Shown piece by piece: positions 1-7,788 of a stretch of DNA of 64,000 nucleotides. Source of the stretch: CAVVAL01 sp963742725 (GTDB taxonomy: Bacteria > Actinomycetota > Actinomycetes > Mycobacteriales > Cryptosporangiaceae); NCBI GenBank assembly GCA_963742725.1, contig CAVUMX010000001.1:868001-932000 (forward strand), given 5' to 3'. The notes under the pieces were generated by a model that made no database searches, was not told the origin of the DNA, and saw nothing but the letters and a program-made list of their open reading frames with translations. The position numbers and the translations under genes are program-made. Position 1 is the stretch's first letter, and each line of letters starts with the position of its first letter.

Positions 1-243
1 GTTCTCGACGTAAAGGACAGCGTCGAACTGAGCGACGAGGAATTCCCGCCAGCCGTCGCCGAAGCCATCGTGCGAGCCGGCCTCGGGGAGGAGAGGCTCC
101 TTGAAGGCATAGACCTCGTGCCTACGATTCCGGCACAGATGGCCATCATCGCGCGAATCATTACCGACGAGCAGTTCACACCCGGCGAACTGGATGCCTT
201 CTTCGGAAAAGTCACGGCCCTCGCCATGGCGTCAAACGTCTAG
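1..243 (+). CDS. C-terminal part of a hypothetical protein, paralogue of the next gene (partial)
   Basis: The reading frame is open from the first base and ends at TAG 241-243, so the start lies outside the window. The visible 80 residues align without gaps to the last ~80 residues of the following gene: both contain VLD-KD, SDxxF, a near-identical GxxRLLEGI segment, ARII and an acidic end. No known domain is recognised and no signal peptide or membrane segment is visible in the part seen. The protein is acidic and probably cytoplasmic. The next gene starts 9 nt later on the same strand, so the two are probably co-transcribed. Function is unknown. Confidence 0.8.
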   Translation, partial: VLDVKDSVELSDEEFPPAVAEAIVRAGLGEERLLEGIDLVPTIPAQMAIIARIITDEQFTPGELDAFFGKVTALAMASNV

Positions 244-252
244 GAGTCAGCA

Positions 253-681
253 GTGGAAGCGGGCTCAACGGGCACGAAACTGCTGGTCGCCTGGCTACGG
301 GCCCAGTTCAGTGACGACGGCGAAGCGGTGGAACTTCGGGACGAAAGCGCGAGTGCCGCAGAGTTCCTCGAAGTCGCGATGACCGCCCTGTCGGTGGCAG
401 CCAAGCGACGGTTCTCGGGCAGCGACACAGACGAGGTGACTCGACTCGTCCTCGATACCAAGGACGAGTCCGGGATGAGTGACGCGGACTTTGCGCCCAT
501 GATCATCGAGGCGGCCGTGCGAGCAACCTTGGGCGAGCAGCGTCTGCTCGAGGGTATCTACCTGGGTCCGGCGATTCCGGCCATCGTGACCGTCGTCGCC
601 CGGATCATTGCCGAGGACGGTCTCTCCGAACCTGAGATCGATGCCTTCATGTCTGACGTTGAGCAGCTGCTGGCCAAGTAA
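253..681 (+). CDS. Hypothetical acidic protein, tandem paralogue of the upstream gene
   Basis: This gene encodes 142 residues. The GTG start at 253 is supported by GGAG at 243-246, which overlaps the stop of the upstream gene. The second half (about residues 60-140) is a clear copy of the upstream gene product, so the pair arose by tandem duplication. The protein is acidic and helical-looking, without signal peptide, membrane segments, cysteine motifs or a recognisable catalytic motif. The N-terminal half (WLRAQF, AAEFLEVAMTAL) cannot be compared because the partner is cut by the window edge. It ends in a strong hairpin at 709-755. I do not recognise the family; a small immunity-like or regulatory protein is possible but unsupported. 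Confidence 0.8.
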   Translation: MEAGSTGTKLLVAWLRAQFSDDGEAVELRDESASAAEFLEVAMTALSVAAKRRFSGSDTDEVTRLVLDTKDESGMSDADFAPMIIEAAVRATLGEQRLLEGIYLGPAIPAIVTVVARIIAEDGLSEPEIDAFMSDVEQLLAK

Positions 682-708
682 GGGTGGGCGTAGAAGCGCA
701 GCCGGGGG

Positions 709-755
709 ATTTGGGGTGGGATCGGGGAGCCAGGGTGCGCGATCCCACCCCAAAT
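709..755. terminator. Palindromic element A: 16-bp perfect hairpin between convergent genes
   Basis: The arms 709-724 and 740-755 are perfectly complementary (ATTTGGGGTGGGATCG and its complement). The 15-nt loop begins GGGAGCC. It lies between the stop codons of two converging genes (681 and 764) and probably terminates both. A diverged homologue of the same 47-bp length lies at 50835-50881. Confidence 0.75.
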
Positions 756-763
756 AGGGATGG

Positions 764-2695
764 CTAGGGAGTCGTCGTCAGATCGTCGGTGATGAGGATG
801 CGGTCCAGCTTCGTCCCGTCCTCCCGGTACGCGAACGTCACGGTGTGCGCGCCCGCCGCCAGGTTGAACGTCGACGCTCCGGACGATCCGTGCACGTCGT
901 CCCAGTGCCAGCCGGCTCCGACCGGTATGCCGTTCCACGGGATCCACGCACCGTTGTCGACCCGTACCCAGAACGAGTCGTCCGATGTCGTGGGCGCGAT
1001 GACCCGTCCCCACACCTTGTAGGTCCCGGCCTTCGGCACGGTGAAGCTCGCCACCGCGTGCCCGGTCGCGGGCGCCGCCGCCTGGCTGTTGTTGCCGGCG
1101 GCGACCGTCACGTACGAACCACCGGAAGCGCCAGCGTCGGCCGCCACCCCCATCGGCGCGGTCAACGTCGCCGATTCGGCCTCGACGTACACGTTCACCG
1201 GGTCACCGCCCGGTAGCGGCGTCGAGTTCGAGGCGTTCACGCGCAGCGCGGCGCCGGTCGTCGTCGTGCTGTTCTCGATCGCGTACCCACGCACGCCCTT
1301 GAGCCCGACGTCGTACGCGCTGCCCGTACCGCGCTGCACCTTCACACCCGAGACAGCGAAAGCCCCGGCGTCGTCCACGATGAACGCCGGCCGCCCGTCG
1401 TTGCGGTCGAACCGGAACTCGGAGTCAACGAGCGCGATTCCCTTGACGTGCCGCATCCAGAAGCCGAACGCGGGCCGCACGCCGTACACGCGAGGCGGGT
1501 AGGCGCCGTTGTCCTCCGGCGGTACCCGGTTGACGTCCGAGGCGGGGTGGCCGCCGGGCAGCGTGAGCTTCACGTTCGTCATCCGGACGTTCTCGATCGG
1601 CGCGCCGACGGCACCGGCCAGCGTCGGGCTGTACTCGTCGTCACCGGCGACGTCCGCCGGGGTGATCAGGTTCGTCCCGGTCACGTTGTTGATCGTGATG
1701 TCCCGGATCTTTCCCGCCGGCGGCTTGCCCGGGCACCGGCCGCGGCTGCCGATCTTCATGAAGATCGCGGACGCCGTCCTGGTCAGCCTGATGTTGTCGT
1801 ACCTGATGTTCGAGATCGTGGCGCCGTCCATCGAGACGATGCCGATGCCGGCCTTGCCCGCGCCGGTGACGTCCAGGTTCTCGAACGAGATGTCCCGGAA
1901 GTTGCCGCACGTCTCGGATCCGAACTGCAGCGCGTTGTTCTCCTCCGAGTGGATGCGCGAGTTGCGGACGCGGATGTCGTGGCTCTCGAACGTCCGGCCC
2001 ATCGAGTAGTCGCTCTTGATTCCGATCGCGTCGTCGCTGCTCTGGATGTCGGAGTCGGTGACCTCGACGTTCCAGCTGTTGATGATGTTGATGCCGTCGC
2101 GGTCGTCCTTCGTCTGGATCTTGAGGTTGCGGATCGCGACGTCGTGGCAGCCGTTCATGATGATCGCGAAGTGGCCGCCGCGCCGGAACGTCACGTCGCG
2201 GATCGACACGTTGCTGCACATCTTGAGTGCGAGCGCCTTGTTGCCCTTGCCCGCCGGAACGTTGTCGCCGCGCTCCAGCGCCTCGCCCTCGATCGTGCCG
2301 GTGCCGGTTATCGCAAAGTTCGTGACGTTCTCGCCCCACATGAGCGAGTTGTGGTAATGGCTGTGGCCGAAGTCCTGGTACTGCCGAAATGGGTTGTCCT
2401 CGGGAGCGTCGATGCCGCTGCCCGCCGCCTTGATCGTCGCGCCCGCGTTGAGCTGGAGCGTGATGTTGCTCTTCAGGTGGATCGAGCGTGAGTGGTACGT
2501 GCCGGCGGGGAACTCGACGATGCCGCCGCCAGCCGCGTTCGCCGCGTTGATCGCCCGGTCGATCGCCGGGGAGTCGATGGTCGTGCCGTTTCCGGTGGCG
2601 CCGTAGTCACGGACGTTGAACGTCGCTGCCTCTGCCGGCGCCGGTACTAAGACGGCGGCCACCAGGACGGCGACGGCGAACACGGATCTCTTCAC
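764..2695 (-). CDS. Secreted GH28-type right-handed beta-helix enzyme (pectinase-like) with C-terminal carbohydrate-binding domain
   Basis: This 643-residue protein has a Sec signal peptide (MKRS, then a hydrophobic core ending AEA near residue 23). It opens with the NVRDYGATGNG motif typical of pectin-lyase-fold hydrolases and repeats short beta-helix coils to about residue 480. GH28-type acidic residues are visible as DRDG (about 198-201) and SSDDAIGIKS (D221, D222). The usual GHG histidine motif is replaced by NALQFGSE, so the exact substrate is uncertain. Residues about 502-637 look like a CBM35/CBM6-like module (YVEAESATL at its start). The start is GTG with only a weak GGGGG upstream. 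The likely role is extracellular breakdown of pectic or related polysaccharide. Its promoter region (2731-2743) holds an ATATCAGATACC sequence resembling part of the GntR-type site at 34362-34386. Confidence 0.85.
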   Translation of the reverse strand: MKRSVFAVAVLVAAVLVPAPAEAATFNVRDYGATGNGTTIDSPAIDRAINAANAAGGGIVEFPAGTYHSRSIHLKSNITLQLNAGATIKAAGSGIDAPEDNPFRQYQDFGHSHYHNSLMWGENVTNFAITGTGTIEGEALERGDNVPAGKGNKALALKMCSNVSIRDVTFRRGGHFAIIMNGCHDVAIRNLKIQTKDDRDGINIINSWNVEVTDSDIQSSDDAIGIKSDYSMGRTFESHDIRVRNSRIHSEENNALQFGSETCGNFRDISFENLDVTGAGKAGIGIVSMDGATISNIRYDNIRLTRTASAIFMKIGSRGRCPGKPPAGKIRDITINNVTGTNLITPADVAGDDEYSPTLAGAVGAPIENVRMTNVKLTLPGGHPASDVNRVPPEDNGAYPPRVYGVRPAFGFWMRHVKGIALVDSEFRFDRNDGRPAFIVDDAGAFAVSGVKVQRGTGSAYDVGLKGVRGYAIENSTTTTGAALRVNASNSTPLPGGDPVNVYVEAESATLTAPMGVAADAGASGGSYVTVAAGNNSQAAAPATGHAVASFTVPKAGTYKVWGRVIAPTTSDDSFWVRVDNGAWIPWNGIPVGAGWHWDDVHGSSGASTFNLAAGAHTVTFAYREDGTKLDRILITDDLTTTP

Positions 2696-2768
2696 GGGGT
2701 ACCCCCAGCCGATGAGAAGTCATCGGACGTATATCAGATACCAACCGATCCGCACCATCTGTGCCGAT

Positions 2769-3725
2769 TCAGAGCCAGCCTCGGTCGCGGGCGCGCCAGC
2801 CCAACTGGAGGCGGGATCTGGCCCCGGTGAGCGCCATGAGGTGCTGGACGCGCCGTACGACGGTCCGCCGGCTCATTCCTAGCCGCGCCCCCGCCGCCTC
2901 GTCGGTCAGGCCGGCGACCAGCAACGACAGAAGTTCATGGTCCTCCGCCGAGATCTCCGCGAGCGCCGACACGGAGTCGGACCCGGTGAGCATGAGCGGC
3001 GTGGCCAGCGACCAGATGCTCTCGAACAGGGCGGCGAGGGCGTCGAGCAGCCCGCAGGGGTGGACCAGGACGGCGGCGGCGTCCGGAGTCTGCACGGCCC
3101 AGTCGAGCGGCAGCAGCGCGAGCGTCCGGTCGGCGATGGCCAGCTTGATCGGCACCGTGTGGGTGAGCCGGGCCTGCTCGCCGGACCGCAGGTACGTCGC
3201 GATGGACTCCATGAAGCCGGGCTGTTCCAGCGCCTCGTTGCCGTACACGGACCGGTAGGCGACACCGTCCGGACCGCGGTTGAGCTGGATCGGGTTGACG
3301 GTCGCCGTGTACGGGGGCGCCACCAGCACCCGCACCTCCTGGCGCGCGGCCCGCTGGAGCTGCTCGAACGCACCGGATCCGAGGGGGACGATCTCGACGA
3401 GCCGGTCGGCGCTGCGGCTCGCGGCCCGTTCGTGGCTCTCTGTGGCGAGCCGCTGCGCACTGTCCCGTACGCGTTCGAGTTCTTCGCGGCGACGTTTGAT
3501 CAGGTGGTCGACGGCGAGATCCGGCGGGACGGGGACGATGAGGTCGTGCGGGGGCGGCGTCCGGTGGACAAGGCCTTTGCGGTGCAAGCCGGTCACGGCG
3601 CGGCGGGCGCGCGGGAGGGTGATGCCCGCGCGGTCGGCGAGTTCGGGGACGGTCGCGGGCCCGCGACGCACCAGGTCGAGGTAGGCCGATTCCTCGACGG
3701 TGCCGAGCCCAGCTGCTTCCAGCAC
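2769..3725 (-). CDS. Two-HTH transcriptional regulator (TrmB-like N-terminus, LuxR-type C-terminus)
   Basis: The chosen start is GTG at 3725, preceded by AGGAAGG with 7-nt spacing, giving 318 residues; the frame stays open further upstream but without a ribosome site. Residues 1-60 (TVEESAYLDLVRRGPATVPELAD) form a winged HTH of the TrmB type. The middle is a ligand-sensing or phospholipase-D-like region. The last ~60 residues (ISAEDHELLSLLVAGLTDEAAGARLGMSRRTVVRRV) form a LuxR-like DNA-binding HTH. This architecture is common in actinobacteria among regulators of secondary metabolism or secreted enzymes. It is divergent from the S8 protease gene, and the shared 336-bp region carries repeats that could be its operators, so control of the protease is a reasonable inference. 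Confidence 0.8.
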   Translation of the reverse strand: MLEAAGLGTVEESAYLDLVRRGPATVPELADRAGITLPRARRAVTGLHRKGLVHRTPPPHDLIVPVPPDLAVDHLIKRRREELERVRDSAQRLATESHERAASRSADRLVEIVPLGSGAFEQLQRAARQEVRVLVAPPYTATVNPIQLNRGPDGVAYRSVYGNEALEQPGFMESIATYLRSGEQARLTHTVPIKLAIADRTLALLPLDWAVQTPDAAAVLVHPCGLLDALAALFESIWSLATPLMLTGSDSVSALAEISAEDHELLSLLVAGLTDEAAGARLGMSRRTVVRRVQHLMALTGARSRLQLGWRARDRGWL

Positions 3726-4061
3726 ACTCGAGCCTTCCTGGCGCAGGTGCGCCGCGCACTGGCCCGCCGCACCACCGGCTGCCCCGCCTCGGGTACCGCA
3801 AGCATCCCGTGAAACTGCCACTCCTGTCAGTTGATCTGTCGTGGTGGCAAGCCAGGGCGTTACACCTGTTAACCGGTCCAACCACGCAGATCCATACATC
3901 CACTGTGGACACGTGGCGATCCGGAAACACAGTGTTAAGAAACGATCACGTGGCGCAACTGCGACATGGCGCAAGTGCGCCGAATCTGGCACCTATCAAA
4001 CATGCCTAGCTAATTGGCATATTCCGCCAAGGGCCGTTCGGTCCCACGGAGAGGAGCCACC
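3726..4061. promoter_or_regulatory. Divergent intergenic region with direct and inverted repeats
   Basis: This 336-bp region separates the HTH regulator from the S8 protease. It contains a direct repeat GGCGCAACTGCG (3952-3963) and GGCGCAAGTGCG (3968-3979), the second lying within the inverted repeat 3968-3981 (GGCGCA-AG-TGCGCC). It also holds the inverted repeat AACAC-A-GTGTT (3926-3936) and TTGGC-N7-GCCAA near 4013-4031, just upstream of the protease ribosome site. No gene is visible here. The region is less GC-rich than its surroundings, as expected for promoters and operators. Confidence 0.5.
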
Positions 4062-7000
4062 ATGGCAGGAACCGCAGGAAGAAGATGGCGCGCGCTACTG
4101 GTGAGCGCCATCGTCGGCGTCGCGTTACCGCTCCCCGCAATGGCCACGCCGGCACTGGCCGCGCCTGCCAAGGACCCGGCCGCCGCCAAGGCCATTGCGA
4201 AGAAGGTGACCTCGGCGGTGCGCGCGGAGGTCGCCGCCGACGACAAGGCGACGTTCTGGGTCGTCCTCGCCGAGAAGGCGAACCTCGCCACCGCGACGGC
4301 CGCCGACGACAAGGACGCCAAGGCCGAGGCCGTCTACAAGGCCAAGACCGAGTTCGCGAAGGACAGCCAGGCCGGCGTCCGCAAGCTCCTGGACAGCCGC
4401 AAGGCGGAGTACACCCCGTTCTGGATCTCCAACAGCATCAAGGTGACCGGTAACGCCAAGCTCCTGGGCGAGCTGGCGACCCGTCCCGAGGTCGCGCGCA
4501 TCGAGGAGGACCAGTCGGTCGCCCTCCCGAAGCCGATCAAGGCCGAGGCGATTCCCTCGGTCAACACCGTCGAGTGGAACATCGACCGGGTGAACGCTCC
4601 CCGGGTGTGGAGCGAGTTCGGGGTGCGCGGCGAGGGCGTCGTCGTCGCCAACATCGACTCGGGCGTCATGTGGAACCACGCGGCGCTGGTCAACCAGTAC
4701 CGCGGTCGGGCCACCGACGGCACCGTCGACCACAACTACAACTGGTTCGACCCGGCGAACGTGTGTCCCAGCCCCGCACCCTGTGACAACAACAGCCACG
4801 GCACCCACACGATGGGCACGATGGTCGGCGACGACGGCACCAACCAGATCGGCGTCGCGCCGGGCGCCAAGTGGGTCGCCGCCAAGGGCTGCGAGACCAG
4901 CAGCTGCAGCCGCGCGTCGCTGCTCGCGGCCGGGCAGTGGGTCGTCGCACCGACGAACCTCGCCGGCACCAACCCGCGACCGGACCTCGCCCCGGACATC
5001 GTCAACAACTCGTGGGGCTCTGCCCTCCCCGACCCCTGGTACGACGACATCGTCTCGTCCTGGGTCGCGGCCGGCATCTTCCCGTCGTTCTCCAACGGCA
5101 ACGCCGGACCGGGCTGCAACTCGTCCGGCTCCCCCGGCATCGCCTCGGTGAGCTACAGCTCGGGCTCGTTCGACGTCAACAACGTGATCTCCAGCTTCTC
5201 CAGCCGCGGTCCCGGGCAGAACGGCGACATCAAGCCGAACATCGCCGCGCCGGGTTCGAACGTCCGCTCCTCGATCCCGACCGGCTTCGGCCCGCTGAGC
5301 GGCACGTCCATGGCCGCTCCGCACACGTCGGGTGCCGTGGCGCTCATCTGGTCGGCGTCGGCGTCGCTGCACGGCAACGTCGCGGACACCCGCCGCCTGC
5401 TCGACACCACCGCGATCGACGTGGACAACACGTCCTGCGGCGGCACGGCGGCCGACAACAACGTGTTCGGTGAGGGCAGGCTCGACGCGTACGGGGCGGT
5501 CGCGGCGGCTCCGCGCGGCCCCACCGGCGCGCTCGGCGGCACGATCTCCAGCGGCGGCCAGCCCCTGGCGGGTGCCACCGTCACCGCCGATGGGCCGATC
5601 GACCGCACCGTCACCTCCGGCGCCGACGGCAGGTACGCGTTCCCGACACTGTCGGTCGGCGAGTACTCGGTCAAGACCACGAAGTTCGGGTACGGATCGG
5701 CGACCGGCACGGCGACCGTCACCGACGGCGGCACCGCGACGCTCGACCTGTCGGTGTCGCAGGCGCCGTCGGCGACGCTGACCGGCACCGTCCGCACCGG
5801 CGCGGGACCGGCGGCCGGCGCGACGGTCGAACTGCTCAACACCCCGCTCTCCGCCAAGGCCGACGACGCGGGCCGCTACACCCTGACCGCGCCGACCGGC
5901 GAGTACGAGGTCAGGGCCACGCACTCGTCCCGGTGCGCCGACCCGGTCACGCAGGTGCTCGACCTCACCGGCGACACGACGCTCGACCTGACCCTGCCTG
6001 ACCGCACGGACTCCTTCGGGTACGCGTGCGGCTCGGCCACGGGCCCGTACCCGAGCCTCGACACCAAGCTCGACCTGGCCGGTGACGACGTCGTGAAGCC
6101 CGTCGACCTGCCGTTCCCGGTGCCGTACTACGGCGTCACGTACGACAAGGCCACGATCAGCACGAACGGCGCCGTCTTCTTCGGGGTCGCGTCCAACACG
6201 GGCGTCAACGGGGCGATCCCGTCGACCGCCGTCCCCAACGGCGCGCTCTACCCGTTCTGGGACGACCTCGACGTCGACACCCTCTCGGCGATCTACACGG
6301 GCGTCGTCGGCACGGCACCGCACCGTTCGTACGTCGTCGAGTGGCGCAACGTCTCGCACTACACCGACGAGAACCAGCGCCTGTCGATCGTCGCGGCCAT
6401 CGGCGAGGACGGGTCCGTCACGTACCGGTACAAGGACGTGTCGGGCATCGGCCTCGAAGCCGGCAGCAGCGCCACGATCGGGCTGGAGAACGCCACCGGC
6501 ACCGTCGGGTTCGCGTACTCGTTCAACACCGCCGCCGTGACCGACGGACTCGCGCTCGCCTTCCGGACGACGAAGTCCGGCGTGCTGCGCGGCACCGTCA
6601 CCGACGCCAACGACAGCAAGCCGGTCGCCGGCGCCGCCGTCACGGTGAAGTCCGGTGACACGGTGGTCGGCACCACCACGTCGAACGCCAGCGGCGCGTA
6701 CGTGCTGCAGACGTCGGCCGGTGATCTCTCCGTCACCACGGCGGCCACGGCGTACGAGTCGAAGACAGCCCCGGTGACACTCGCCGCCGGAACCGTCGCG
6801 ACCGTCGACACCGCACTCCGGACCGCGCGTGTCACGGCGGCACCGGGCGCGGTCGACATCATCGTCCCGGCGGACGAGACCCGCACCCGCACGGTCGAAC
6901 TGGCCAACACGGGCGGGGTCGACACCGCGTTCGCCACGACGGAGGACGCGCCGTGGCTCGGGACCCTCGGCGGCACCGGGACGCTCAAGGCCGGCGCCAA

Positions 7001-7619
7001 GGCCAAGCTGACGCTGACCGTCAGCGCGGCCGACCTCGCGCCCGGCACCACGCAGGTCGTCGAGCTGAAGGTCACGTCCCAGAGCGGACGGAACCCGGTG
7101 CTGGCGATCCCCGTCCGGATCGTCGTCCCCGGCTACCTGTCCGCGCTGGACAGCGGCAGCCAGCGGACCCACGTCGACACGTTCGGCGACACCTGGTCGC
7201 CCGACAAGGCGTACAAGGCCGGATCGTCCGGGTACCTGGGTTCGTCGACGGTCGTGAGCACCCGTAAGCCGATCGAGGGCACCACCGACCCGGGACGGTT
7301 CGCCGATGCTCGCGAGAACGCCTACGAATACCGGTTCGACGGGCTCGCCGACGGCGTCTACACGGTCGAACTGGACTTCGCCGAGCTGAAGTCCCAGCGG
7401 CCGAACAAGCGCGTGTTCGACGTCCTCGTCGAAGGGGTCGAGGTCCTGCCGAGCATGGACATCGCTCTGGAGGCCGGCAGCTTCACGGCGACCAGCCGGA
7501 CGTACACCGTCCGCGTGGTCGACGGTCAGCTCAACGTCCGGTTCATCACCCACCAGGGATTCGGCAAGCCGATCGTCAACGCGCTGCGCGTGACGCACCG
7601 CCCCGACAGGACGCTGTAG
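4062..7619 (+). CDS. Secreted S8 subtilisin-like serine peptidase with Cna-B-like repeats and C-terminal malectin-type domain
   Basis: This 1185-residue protein starts at ATG 4062 behind GGAGAGGAG. A Sec signal peptide (RRWRALLVSAIVGVALPLPAMATPALA) is followed by an I9-like propeptide (about 40-165). The S8 catalytic domain shows the full triad: Asp199 in NIDSG, His246 in SHGTH and Ser416 in GTSMAAPH. Carboxypeptidase-regulatory or Cna-B-like beta-sandwich repeats follow at about 485-650 and 845-925. Between them, around 650-840, is a Ser/Thr-rich module beginning FGYACGSATG. The end (about 1025-1180) resembles a malectin carbohydrate-binding domain. The layout recalls bacillopeptidase F. It is a large extracellular protease, probably scavenging protein. 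It ends in a hairpin at 7626-7656. Confidence 0.92.
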   Translation: MAGTAGRRWRALLVSAIVGVALPLPAMATPALAAPAKDPAAAKAIAKKVTSAVRAEVAADDKATFWVVLAEKANLATATAADDKDAKAEAVYKAKTEFAKDSQAGVRKLLDSRKAEYTPFWISNSIKVTGNAKLLGELATRPEVARIEEDQSVALPKPIKAEAIPSVNTVEWNIDRVNAPRVWSEFGVRGEGVVVANIDSGVMWNHAALVNQYRGRATDGTVDHNYNWFDPANVCPSPAPCDNNSHGTHTMGTMVGDDGTNQIGVAPGAKWVAAKGCETSSCSRASLLAAGQWVVAPTNLAGTNPRPDLAPDIVNNSWGSALPDPWYDDIVSSWVAAGIFPSFSNGNAGPGCNSSGSPGIASVSYSSGSFDVNNVISSFSSRGPGQNGDIKPNIAAPGSNVRSSIPTGFGPLSGTSMAAPHTSGAVALIWSASASLHGNVADTRRLLDTTAIDVDNTSCGGTAADNNVFGEGRLDAYGAVAAAPRGPTGALGGTISSGGQPLAGATVTADGPIDRTVTSGADGRYAFPTLSVGEYSVKTTKFGYGSATGTATVTDGGTATLDLSVSQAPSATLTGTVRTGAGPAAGATVELLNTPLSAKADDAGRYTLTAPTGEYEVRATHSSRCADPVTQVLDLTGDTTLDLTLPDRTDSFGYACGSATGPYPSLDTKLDLAGDDVVKPVDLPFPVPYYGVTYDKATISTNGAVFFGVASNTGVNGAIPSTAVPNGALYPFWDDLDVDTLSAIYTGVVGTAPHRSYVVEWRNVSHYTDENQRLSIVAAIGEDGSVTYRYKDVSGIGLEAGSSATIGLENATGTVGFAYSFNTAAVTDGLALAFRTTKSGVLRGTVTDANDSKPVAGAAVTVKSGDTVVGTTTSNASGAYVLQTSAGDLSVTTAATAYESKTAPVTLAAGTVATVDTALRTARVTAAPGAVDIIVPADETRTRTVELANTGGVDTAFATTEDAPWLGTLGGTGTLKAGAKAKLTLTVSAADLAPGTTQVVELKVTSQSGRNPVLAIPVRIVVPGYLSALDSGSQRTHVDTFGDTWSPDKAYKAGSSGYLGSSTVVSTRKPIEGTTDPGRFADARENAYEYRFDGLADGVYTVELDFAELKSQRPNKRVFDVLVEGVEVLPSMDIALEAGSFTATSRTYTVRVVDGQLNVRFITHQGFGKPIVNALRVTHRPDRTL

Positions 7620-7625
7620 TGGGTG

Positions 7626-7656
7626 CGGGGCGCCGGTCCAACGGGCCGGCGCCCCG
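7626..7656 (+). terminator. Rho-independent-like hairpin after the S8 protease
   Basis: An 11-bp perfect stem (CGGGGCGCCGG with CCGGCGCCCCG) and a 9-nt loop lie 6 nt after the protease stop codon. There is no T-run, as is common in actinobacteria. Confidence 0.7.
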
Positions 7657-7788
7657 TCCACCCCGCTGGACCGGTGGCGTTCACCTTGCGTTCACCCAGC
7701 CGCCCGGTTGCGGGCGAGGTGGTGGGCTTGTATCGGCGCCAGGTGGCACCGCGCCCAAGGCGCCGCCAGATCCGCCTTGGAGGTTGTG

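Noticed and set aside
4125..7661. Minus-strand open frame of about 1178 codons opposite the S8 protease
   Set aside because: It is a shadow of very high GC at third codon positions. The translation is Arg/Gly/Val/Asp-rich without domains, while the plus strand carries a complete protease.
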